A DNA stretch of 32,995 nt from JABDJL01 sp047614505 (lineage in GTDB: Bacteria > Pseudomonadota > Gammaproteobacteria > Xanthomonadales > SZUA-36): the NCBI GenBank assembly GCA_047614505.1, contig JBLHGQ010000020.1, positions 1 to 32,995 of the forward strand. Direction: 5' to 3'. Made by a program: the position numbers and the translations under genes. Within the stretch, counting starts at the first letter, position 1, and the number at the start of each line of letters is the position of its first letter. The notes beneath the pieces are model-generated. The model saw only the letters and a list, made by a program, of their open reading frames with translations, was not told where the DNA came from and searched no databases. Below, in pieces: positions 7,799 to 14,085 of this stretch.

Positions 7799-8152
7799 AT
7801 GAATAAGAAAATTGCACGAATCAGACGCGCCAAAAAGGCACGTTCTCATATCAAACGGCTGGGCATTGCACGTTTGACGGTGCACAGAAGTGGCCGGCAT
7901 CTCTATGCTCAGGTGATTGATAGTGAAGGCGGAAAGGTTCTAGCCGCAGCATCAACCCTGCAAAAAGAGGTCCGTGAAGGCCTGAAAGGCACCGGCAACA
8001 GAGCGGCAGCAAAAGCTGTGGGTAAAGCTGTTGCAGAAAAAGCAGTTGCGGCCGGTGTTAAGGATGTTGCTTTTGACCGTTCCGGATTCAAGTACCACGG
8101 AAGAGTCAAAGAACTCGCCGATGCAGCCCGCGAAGGCGGATTAAAATTTTAA
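7799..8152 (+). CDS. rplR: 50S ribosomal protein L18
   Basis: 117 residues, exactly the E. coli length, starting MNKKIARIRRAKKARSHIKR. The basic N-terminus and the RLTVHRSGRHLYAQVID and FDRSGFKYHGRVKELADAAR stretches are the L18 signature. L18 brings 5S rRNA into the central protuberance with L5. The gene ends within TTAAAATTTTAA, a perfect 12-bp palindrome that includes the stop. Confidence 0.98.
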   Translation: MNKKIARIRRAKKARSHIKRLGIARLTVHRSGRHLYAQVIDSEGGKVLAAASTLQKEVREGLKGTGNRAAAKAVGKAVAEKAVAAGVKDVAFDRSGFKYHGRVKELADAAREGGLKF

Positions 8153-8175
8153 TTCGCTTTTATTTGATTAGCGAA
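8153..8175 (+). repeat. Inverted repeat in the rplR-rpsE spacer
   Basis: TTCGCT at 8153-8158 and AGCGAA at 8170-8175 form a perfect 6-bp inverted repeat with an 11-base AT-rich loop directly after the rplR stop. It lacks a following T-run, so it is not a normal intrinsic terminator. It could form a weak intercistronic hairpin. Confidence 0.4.
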
Positions 8176-8203
8176 ACTGGGAATTAGAGACGCAGGTAAA
8201 AAT

Positions 8204-8716
8204 ATGTCAAGAATGGACAGAGACAACTCCGACGGTATGACTGAGAAATTGGTTGCCGTAAACCGTGTAGCCAAAGTAGTGAAGGGTGGCCGTGTTTTTG
8301 GTTTCACTGCACTCAGTGTGGTTGGTGACGGCAATGGCAAAGTTGGTTTCGGCTACGGCAAAGCAAAAGAAGTGCCGGTCGCGATTCAAAAATCAATGGA
8401 AAAAGCCCGCCGCGACATGATTCAGGTGCAGCTGAAAGACGGAACGCTATGGCACGCCGTTAAAGCTCGTCATGGTGGGTCAAAGATTTATATGCAGCCG
8501 GCTTCTGAAGGTACCGGTGTTATTGCCGGTGGCGCAATGCGTGCAGTGCTTGAAACAGTTGGTGTACATAACGTGTTAGCTAAGAGCGTCGGCTCCAATA
8601 GCCCCATTAACCTGGTGCGTGCAACGATTAAAGGCTTGCTCCAGATGTACAACCCTGAGGCAATTGCTGCCAAACGTGGCAAGCCTGTTGACGAGATACT
8701 TGCGAATCATGGCTAA
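8204..8716 (+). CDS. rpsE: 30S ribosomal protein S5
   Basis: 170 residues (E. coli 167). After a short N-terminal extension it reads LVAVNRVAKVVKGGRVFGFT, the double-stranded RNA-binding motif of S5, then VGDGNGKVGFGYGKAKEVP. The C-terminal domain has VGVHNVLAKSVGSNSPINLV. S5 sits at the decoding centre and mRNA entry and affects accuracy. GCAGG lies about 8 bases before the ATG. Its last codons overlap the rpmD start by eight bases. Confidence 0.98.
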   Translation: MSRMDRDNSDGMTEKLVAVNRVAKVVKGGRVFGFTALSVVGDGNGKVGFGYGKAKEVPVAIQKSMEKARRDMIQVQLKDGTLWHAVKARHGGSKIYMQPASEGTGVIAGGAMRAVLETVGVHNVLAKSVGSNSPINLVRATIKGLLQMYNPEAIAAKRGKPVDEILANHG

Positions 8717-8894
8717 GAAACAGATCAAAGTAACACTTGTGCGGTCTCCGATTGGAGCCCAGCCCAGACATCGTGCATGCGTTAAAGGACTTGGTCTGAA
8801 ACGTATGCATCAGACTGTGATATTGGAGGACACACCTTCAGTTCGCGGAATGGCCAATAAAGTTAATTACATGGTACGAGTGGAAGAGGTCTAG
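8709..8894 (+). CDS. rpmD: 50S ribosomal protein L30
   Basis: 61 residues starting MAKKQIKVTLVRSPIGAQPR, with CVKGLGLKRMHQTVILEDTP and a VRGMANKVNYMV end; E. coli L30 has 59. The frame is open further upstream to 8619, but that part lies inside rpsE; the ATG at 8709 gives the family length and overlaps rpsE by eight bases, suggesting coupled translation. It is followed by an unusually long 106-bp spacer before rplO. Confidence 0.97.
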   Translation: MAKKQIKVTLVRSPIGAQPRHRACVKGLGLKRMHQTVILEDTPSVRGMANKVNYMVRVEEV

Positions 8895-8900
8895 AAATTT

Positions 8901-8983
8901 AAAAAAGGTCGGAGATATATTCCGGCTAGATCTCATTTGCGGACCAAAACTGGGCGAAGAAAAATGTATCCGACCCCATTTTT
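8901..8983 (+). repeat. Inverted repeat insert between rpmD and rplO (REP-like)
   Basis: The 106-bp rpmD-rplO spacer holds GGTCGGA at 8907-8913 and TCCGACC at 8969-8975, facing each other over 55 bases. The outer flanks are an A-run (8901-8906) and a T-run (8979-8983), so the whole unit is roughly symmetric: A-rich, GGTCGGA, centre, TCCGACCCC, T-rich. No ORF is in it. The architecture recalls REP-type or small non-autonomous palindromic elements, but I cannot confirm other copies from one window. Confidence 0.45.
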
Positions 8984-9000
8984 AACAGGAAAGTACTGAC

Positions 9001-9432
9001 ATGAAATTGAATAGCATAAGCCCCGCTGAGGGTAGTAAGTCCGATCGCAAAAGAGTGGGTCGTGGTATTGGTTCCGGATACGGAAAAACTGCCGGTCGTG
9101 GCCATAAAGGTCAAAAGTCCCGCTCGGGCGGATATCACAAAGTCGGTTTTGAGGGTGGTCAGATGCCGCTTCAACGTCGTTTGCCCAAACGTGGATTCGC
9201 ATCTCGCACAGCTCGTTATAACGCTGAAGTTCGTCTGTACCAGTTACAGGTGATGGAAAGTGATGTGATAGACATGGAGATCTTGAAATCTGCAGGAGTT
9301 GTGGCCCGGATTGCCAAGAAAATCAAAATAATTAATACCGGTGAGATCGAAAGAGCAATCACGGTGAAAGGTATTGCTGTAACCAAGGGCGCTCAAGCGG
9401 CCATAGAAGCAGCAGGCGGAAAAGTCGAATAA
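9001..9432 (+). CDS. rplO: 50S ribosomal protein L15
   Basis: 143 residues (E. coli 144). The glycine-rich N-terminus has the signatures GRGIGSGYGKTAGRGHKGQK (about residues 21-40) and GFEGGQMPLQRRLPKRGF. L15 binds late to 23S rRNA around the base of the central protuberance. AGGA at 8987-8990 precedes the ATG by ten bases, so translation starts anew after the long spacer. The stop TAA overlaps the secY ATG by one base. Confidence 0.98.
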   Translation: MKLNSISPAEGSKSDRKRVGRGIGSGYGKTAGRGHKGQKSRSGGYHKVGFEGGQMPLQRRLPKRGFASRTARYNAEVRLYQLQVMESDVIDMEILKSAGVVARIAKKIKIINTGEIERAITVKGIAVTKGAQAAIEAAGGKVE

Positions 9433-10775
9433 TGTCTCGCGGACCTTCACAAATGTCAGAAACACTCGGTGGCCTGGGTCGTTTGACCGAATTGCGTCAA
9501 CGATTGATGTTCGTACTGTTTGCTTTGATTGTGTATCGCATTGGTACATTCATTCCTGTGCCAGGCGTAAACCCTGCTGCATTGTTGCAGTTTATGAATT
9601 CGCAACAGGGCACGATCATTGACGTATTTAATATGTTTACCGGTGGTGCGCTGGAACGTTTTTCTTTGTTTGCCCTGGGTGTAATGCCCTATATATCTGC
9701 TTCAATCATTATGCAATTGATGTCCAGTGCTATTCCGCATTTGCAGCAGTTGAAGAAGGAAGGCTCCAGCGGGCGTCAAAAAATTACGCAGTACACCCGG
9801 TATTTCACCGTAATCCTGGCCGCTTTTCAGGCTGGAAGTGTTGCCTTTGCGCTACAGTCCCAGGCTAGCGTGGTTTTTGCTCCAGGGTTCGGTTTCCTGT
9901 TCACGGCAATGGTAACGCTGACAGCAGGTACCGTTTTCCTGATGTGGTTGGGCGAGCAAATTACCGAGCGTGGGGTTGGTAATGGTATTTCGTTGATCAT
10001 TTTTGCAGGTATTGTTGCAGGTTTGCCGCGAGCCATTGCTGGCACGCTTGAACTGGTAAACACCGGACAATTAAGTATTCCGGCGCTGTTATTGATTGTG
10101 GTATTGATACTCGGCGTTATCTACTTCATTGTCACAGTTGAGCGTGGACAACGCAGAATTCCGGTTAATTATGCCCAGCGCCAGGGGCGTGTCGCATATC
10201 AAAATCAACAATCACATCTGCCATTGAAAATAAATATGTCAGGTGTTATTCCGGCAATTTTTGCATCAAGCCTGGTCATATTTCCGTCAACATTGGCCAC
10301 CTGGTTTAGTACATCAGGCAACCTGGCCTGGTTAACCGATGTGGCGGCAGCGATGACTCCGGGAAATTTGCCCTACACGATTCTATTTTCTTCCCTGATT
10401 ATTTTCTTCTGCTTTTTTTACACGGCATTGGTATTTAATTCCAAGGAAACTGCAGACAACCTGAAGAAATCGGGTGCTTTTGTACCTGGTATCAGGCCAG
10501 GCAGACAGACTGCGGATTACATTGATAATGTTTTAACCCGACTTACTATGGTGGGGTCGCTCTATCTGGTTACGGTTTGCCTGCTACCGGACATATTGCG
10601 GGTGTTCTGGGCAGTACCATTCAGTTTTGGCGGTACTTCCGTATTAATTGTGGTGGTTGTCATTATGGATTTCATTGCGCAGGTACAAGCGCATCTGATT
10701 TCCCATAAATATGACAGCCTTATGAAAAAGGCCAACCTGAAATCCTACGGGCGTTCAGGCGTGGTTAAGCGCTAA
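9432..10775 (+). CDS. secY: Protein translocase subunit SecY
   Basis: 447 residues (E. coli 443), a ten-helix inner-membrane protein forming the channel of the SecYEG translocon. Helix 1 is near residues 22-41, followed by PGVNPAALLQF; the plug and helix 2 region has MFTGGALERFSLFALGVMPY. The cytoplasmic C5 loop holds GIRPGRQTADYIDNVLTRLT near 354-373, where SecA and ribosomes dock. The gene shares one base with rplO and is followed 23 bp later by rpmJ, with TGAGGAGA between, as in other gammaproteobacteria. Confidence 0.98.
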   Translation: MSRGPSQMSETLGGLGRLTELRQRLMFVLFALIVYRIGTFIPVPGVNPAALLQFMNSQQGTIIDVFNMFTGGALERFSLFALGVMPYISASIIMQLMSSAIPHLQQLKKEGSSGRQKITQYTRYFTVILAAFQAGSVAFALQSQASVVFAPGFGFLFTAMVTLTAGTVFLMWLGEQITERGVGNGISLIIFAGIVAGLPRAIAGTLELVNTGQLSIPALLLIVVLILGVIYFIVTVERGQRRIPVNYAQRQGRVAYQNQQSHLPLKINMSGVIPAIFASSLVIFPSTLATWFSTSGNLAWLTDVAAAMTPGNLPYTILFSSLIIFFCFFYTALVFNSKETADNLKKSGAFVPGIRPGRQTADYIDNVLTRLTMVGSLYLVTVCLLPDILRVFWAVPFSFGGTSVLIVVVVIMDFIAQVQAHLISHKYDSLMKKANLKSYGRSGVVKR

Positions 10776-10798
10776 ACAGGTATCTGAGGAGAGCTGCA

Positions 10799-10912
10799 AT
10801 GAAGGTGCAAGCTTCAGTGAAGAAAATTTGCCGGAATTGCAAAGTCGTGCGTCGCAGAGGTGTGGTGTTCGTAATTTGTTCTGACAAGAAACACAAGCAA
10901 CGCCAGGGTTGA
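10799..10912 (+). CDS. rpmJ: 50S ribosomal protein L36, zinc-ribbon form
   Basis: A 37-residue protein: MKVQASVKKICRNCKVVRRR and then GVVFVICSDKKHKQRQG. Cys11, Cys14, Cys27 and His32 are all present, so this is the zinc-binding (C+) form. L36 sits in the 50S near the A-site finger base. The ATG at 10799 has TGAGGAG about 10 bases upstream. It lies between secY and rpsM, its standard place, and ends the spc section. Confidence 0.97.
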   Translation: MKVQASVKKICRNCKVVRRRGVVFVICSDKKHKQRQG

Positions 10913-10954
10913 CGTTTTTTCTGCAGCTTTGTATGTAAATCATAAGTTTGCAGG

Positions 10955-10984
10955 CTGTCACCAGCGTTAATGATTGGATATAAT
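10955..10984 (+). promoter_or_regulatory. Candidate promoter of the alpha section (rpsM-rplQ)
   Basis: In the 131-bp rpmJ-rpsM gap, TATAAT at 10979-10984 is a perfect -10 hexamer. CTGTCA at 10955-10960 (4 of 6 to TTGACA) lies 18 bp upstream. Transcription would start near 10991 and give a leader of about 50 nt. An internal promoter at this point is plausible because E. coli also has weak promoter activity before the alpha genes. Confidence 0.5.
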
Positions 10985-11043
10985 TGATCGTTTAACCATT
11001 TAACTTTGAATGGGCGGTTTGAATCAACACAGGAGTACGTAGT
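10985..11043 (+). promoter_or_regulatory. rpsM leader, possible S4-responsive alpha-operon RNA
   Basis: The leader before rpsM holds CCATT (10996-11000) that can pair with AATGG (11009-11013), while AACC (10994-10997) can instead pair with GGTT (11016-11019). These pairings exclude each other. TTTGAAT occurs twice, at 11005-11011 and 11018-11024. AGGAG at 11031-11035 is the ribosome-binding site of rpsM. In E. coli the S4 protein represses translation through a pseudoknot in this leader; the position fits, but I could not trace the full fold. Confidence 0.35.
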
Positions 11044-11400
11044 ATGGCTCGCATTGCGGGAGTCAACTTACCCGTTCAGAAGCACACTTGGGTGGCTCTG
11101 ACCAGCATATACGGCATCGGCCGTACACGCGCTTTACAAATTTGTAAGGCGGCCGGCGTAGCGCCCGATACTAAAATCAGGGACCTCACGGAACCCGAAG
11201 TAGAGGGAATTCGCGGACAGATTGGCAATATTTCTGTCGAAGGCGATTTGCGGCGTGAAGTTTCCATGAATCTGAAGCGATTGATGGATCTCGGTTGTTA
11301 CCGGGGTTTGCGTCATCGCCGGGGATTGCCCGTCAGGGGACAACGTACCAAGACCAACGCACGCACCCGAAAGGGCCCGCGTCGTCCGATTAAGCGATAA
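11044..11400 (+). CDS. rpsM: 30S ribosomal protein S13
   Basis: 118 residues, exactly the E. coli length. It opens MARIAGVNLPVQKHTWVALT and holds the IYGIGRTRALQICKAAGV helix-hairpin-helix region near residues 22-39 and the C-terminal RGLRHRRGLPVRGQRTKTNA and RTRKGPRRPIKR. S13 is in the 30S head, forms bridge B1 with L5, and its tail contacts P-site tRNA. AGGAG lies eight bases before the ATG. It opens the alpha section. Confidence 0.98.
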   Translation: MARIAGVNLPVQKHTWVALTSIYGIGRTRALQICKAAGVAPDTKIRDLTEPEVEGIRGQIGNISVEGDLRREVSMNLKRLMDLGCYRGLRHRRGLPVRGQRTKTNARTRKGPRRPIKR

Positions 11401-11420
11401 CAGGAAGCAGGCAGAAACAC

Positions 11421-11810
11421 ATGGCCAATACAAATACACCTAAGAAGAAGAAAGTCAAAAAGACTGTGGTCGACGGCATTGCGCACGTCCACGCTTCTTT
11501 TAATAATACGATTATCACGCTGAGCGACCGGCAGGGTAATGTTCTTTCGTGGGCCACATCCGGCGGTGCCGGTTTCAGGGGTTCAAGAAAAAGCACACCT
11601 TTCGCTGCTCAGGTTGCCGCTGATGCTGCAGGAAAGGCTGCGCAGGAATTTGGTCTGGTCAACATTGAGGTTCGTATCAAGGGCCCTGGCCCGGGTCGTG
11701 AGTCTTCCGTGCGTGCATTGAATGCGCTCGGCTACAAAATTTCCAATATTGTTGACGTGACACCGATACCGCATAACGGTTGTCGCCCGCCGAAAAAACG
11801 TCGGGTCTAA
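11421..11810 (+). CDS. rpsK: 30S ribosomal protein S11
   Basis: 129 residues, identical in length to E. coli S11. Signatures are GIAHVHASFNNTIITLSDRQ at about residues 19-38, SWATSGGAGFRGSRKSTPFA near 43-62, and the C-terminal DVTPIPHNGCRPPKKRRV. S11 lies on the 30S platform beside the mRNA exit. In E. coli its N-terminus carries an isoaspartate at an Asn-Gly; no such pair is present at that place here. It sits 20 bp after rpsM. Confidence 0.98.
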   Translation: MANTNTPKKKKVKKTVVDGIAHVHASFNNTIITLSDRQGNVLSWATSGGAGFRGSRKSTPFAAQVAADAAGKAAQEFGLVNIEVRIKGPGPGRESSVRALNALGYKISNIVDVTPIPHNGCRPPKKRRV

Positions 11811-11823
11811 GGAGTTATTAATC

Positions 11824-12450
11824 ATGGCTAGATATACAGGACCTACCTGCAAACTTGCCCGACGCGAAGGCGTGGATCTTGGACTCAAGAGTCCGGCCCG
11901 TGGTCTGGAGTCGAAGTGCAAACTTGCGCAGCCGCCGGGACAACATGGCGCAGGGCGTCGGCAACGTCTTTCTGATTACGCAAGTCAGTTACGTGAAAAA
12001 CAAAAAGTTCGTCGTACCTACGGCGTACTCGAGAAGCAATTTCGCAACTACTACAAGGCAGCTGCTGCACAGAAAGGTGCAACCGGTCAGAATTTGTTAC
12101 TACTGCTGGAAAGTCGTCTCGATAATGTCGTTTACCGTATGGGGTTTGCAGTTACGCGCGCCCAGGCACGACAGCTGGTTTCACACAAATCTGTGTCTGT
12201 AAACGGATCACAGGTCAATATTCCGTCATACCAGGTAAAAGCGGGTGATGTGATTGCGATTCGCGAGAGTGCGAAAAGTCAGTTGCGAGTGAAAGAAGCC
12301 ATAACCTTGAGCCAGGAAATGGATCTTGTTGCAGCCTGGACGGTCGTAGATCCTGAAAAGATGGAAGGCCAGTTCAAAATGCTTCCTGAGCGGGATGAAT
12401 TGCCGGCGGATATCAATGAGAGCCTGATTGTTGAGCTTTATTCGAAATAA
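11824..12450 (+). CDS. rpsD: 30S ribosomal protein S4
   Basis: 208 residues (E. coli 206). The N-terminal part has GPTCKLARREGVDLGLKSPA and CKLAQPPGQHGAGRRQRLSD. Only two cysteines (9 and 32) occur there, so the four-cysteine zinc motif of some bacteria is not complete. The S4 RNA-binding domain spans about residues 97-160 with LESRLDNVVYRMGFAVTRAQ. S4 starts 30S assembly and in E. coli represses the alpha operon. AAGGAG lies about 10 bases ahead of the ATG. Confidence 0.98.
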   Translation: MARYTGPTCKLARREGVDLGLKSPARGLESKCKLAQPPGQHGAGRRQRLSDYASQLREKQKVRRTYGVLEKQFRNYYKAAAAQKGATGQNLLLLLESRLDNVVYRMGFAVTRAQARQLVSHKSVSVNGSQVNIPSYQVKAGDVIAIRESAKSQLRVKEAITLSQEMDLVAAWTVVDPEKMEGQFKMLPERDELPADINESLIVELYSK

Positions 12451-12519
12451 ATGCTTGGTTACTGCCGGGATACGCCTGGTGGTGGCTGATACAAGAGAAA
12501 AATTTGTGAGGTACATTCC

Positions 12520-13506
12520 ATGATGGGTGCAATAGATAATTTGCTAAAACCCAAGGCTGTCGGGGTAGACGCCGTAAATGATAATCGCGCACGTATTACG
12601 TTGGAGCCACTGGAGCGGGGGTTCGGCCATACGCTGGGCAACGCTTTACGCAGGGTTTTGCTTTCTTCAATTCCTGGCTATGCAATAGTCGAGGTAGAAA
12701 TTGACGGTGTGCTGCATGAATACACTGCAGTGGAAGGTTTGCATGAAGACATCATCGAGGTTCTCCTGAACTTGAAAGGAATTGCCTTGCGCATGCATGA
12801 ACGCGAAGAGGCAACATTGACTCTGAGCAAGTCCAAAGCAGGCCCGGTTACTGCCGGCGATATCCAGGTCGACCACGATGTGGAAATTGCCAACCCTGAG
12901 CATGTAATTTGCAACTTAACCAAGGATGGCAGCATTAATATGCGTCTGAGAATTGCTCGTGGAGTTGGTTATCAGCCTGCAACCCGGGTAACCATTGGTG
13001 ATCAGGAGTCCAGACCCATTGGCCGTTTGATGCTTGACGCTTCATTTTGCCCGGTTCGCAAAGTCGCCTATAGCGTTGAAGCTGCGCGTGTTGAACAGCG
13101 TACGGATCTTGACAAGTTGGTTTTGGATATCGAAACCAATGGCACAATTGATGTTGAAGAGTCAGTCAAGCTGGCTGCTAACATTCTGGCCGATCAGCTC
13201 TCTGTATTTGTTGATTTTAAAGCCCGTCAGGAAGTTGTTGAAGAAGAAAAATCTCTTGAGATTGATCCGATTCTACTGCGTCCGATTGATGACCTTGAAT
13301 TAACGGTACGCTCGGCAAACTGTCTAAAAGCAGAAAGCATTTTGTATATAGGTGACCTGGTACAGCGTACCGAAGTTGAACTTCTCAAGACACCGAATCT
13401 GGGCAAGAAATCTCTGACAGAAATCAAAGATGTATTAGCTCAACATGACCTGTCTCTTGGAATGAAGTTGGAAAACTGGCCACCAGCGGCATTGATGACG
13501 ACATAA
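12520..13506 (+). CDS. rpoA: DNA-directed RNA polymerase subunit alpha
   Basis: 328 residues (E. coli 329). The N-terminal dimerisation and assembly domain covers about 1-235 and includes RITLEPLERGFGHTLGNALR near residues 25-44 and the LLSSIPGYAI turn. The C-terminal domain, about 250-328, keeps the DNA- and activator-binding RSANCLKAESILYIGDLVQR, TPNLGKKSLTEIKDVL and LENWPP. GAGG at 12508-12511 stands eight bases before the first of two adjacent ATGs, so I start at 12520. Confidence 0.98.
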   Translation: MMGAIDNLLKPKAVGVDAVNDNRARITLEPLERGFGHTLGNALRRVLLSSIPGYAIVEVEIDGVLHEYTAVEGLHEDIIEVLLNLKGIALRMHEREEATLTLSKSKAGPVTAGDIQVDHDVEIANPEHVICNLTKDGSINMRLRIARGVGYQPATRVTIGDQESRPIGRLMLDASFCPVRKVAYSVEAARVEQRTDLDKLVLDIETNGTIDVEESVKLAANILADQLSVFVDFKARQEVVEEEKSLEIDPILLRPIDDLELTVRSANCLKAESILYIGDLVQRTEVELLKTPNLGKKSLTEIKDVLAQHDLSLGMKLENWPPAALMTT

Positions 13507-13553
13507 TCTCGTCACCATTGAGCCACATAGAACAATAGGAATAGGAAAAGATC

Positions 13554-13943
13554 ATGCGCCATCGCAAATCAGGTCGGAAGTTGAACATGAACAGCCCTCA
13601 TCGCAAGGCTATGTTCCGCAATATGGCCACATCATTGTTCAAACATGAAATTATCAAGACCACTGTGCCAAAAGCAAAAGAATTGCGTATGGTTGCTGAA
13701 CCGCTGATCACACTAGCGAAAAGTGACAGCGTTGCCCACCGCAGACAGGCTTTTAACCGCCTTCGCGATAAGGAAGTGGTCGGGAAACTGTTTGACGAAC
13801 TTGGTCCCCGGTATGTAGAACGACCAGGTGGATACCTGCGCATTCTGAAATGCGGCTATCGTCCAGGCGATAAGGCTCCTATGGCTTATGTTGAATTGAT
13901 CGACCGCCCGCGATTGGAAGAACCGGAAGCACCCGTTGAATAA
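13554..13943 (+). CDS. rplQ: 50S ribosomal protein L17
   Basis: 129 residues (E. coli 127), starting MRHRKSGRKLNMNSPHRKAM, with KHEIIKTTVPKAKELR and the C-terminal GGYLRILKCGYRPGDKAPMA. L17 lies at the outer rim of the exit tunnel. It is the last gene of the superoperon; the acidic tail EEPEAPVE and a stop are followed 18 bp later by a strong terminator. AATAGGAATAGG precedes its start. Confidence 0.98.
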   Translation: MRHRKSGRKLNMNSPHRKAMFRNMATSLFKHEIIKTTVPKAKELRMVAEPLITLAKSDSVAHRRQAFNRLRDKEVVGKLFDELGPRYVERPGGYLRILKCGYRPGDKAPMAYVELIDRPRLEEPEAPVE

Positions 13944-13961
13944 GATGTAACAAAAAAGTAC

Positions 13962-13993
13962 AAAAAAACCCGGTGCTACACCGGGTTTTTTTT
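13962..13993. terminator. Bidirectional intrinsic terminator between rplQ and feoB
   Basis: CCCGGTG (13969-13975) pairs perfectly with CACCGGG (13979-13985) around a three-base CTA loop. Seven As precede the stem and eight Ts follow it, so the hairpin works as a rho-independent terminator on both strands. It ends the ribosomal superoperon and also the convergent feoB transcript, whose stop is 92 bp away. Confidence 0.95.
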
Positions 13994-14085
13994 GCACGAT
14001 TGATTTACAGCCTGCCAATCGTTAATTAGTTATCAGGTAAGGGATCGTAGTTGCGGCGTTACTAGTGTCGGCCTCTGTTTGGGGT

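Noticed and set aside
10920..10953. Possible terminator hairpin after rpmJ (CTGCA with TTGCAG)
   Set aside because: The pairing has a mismatch and several wobble pairs, a long loop and no following T-run.
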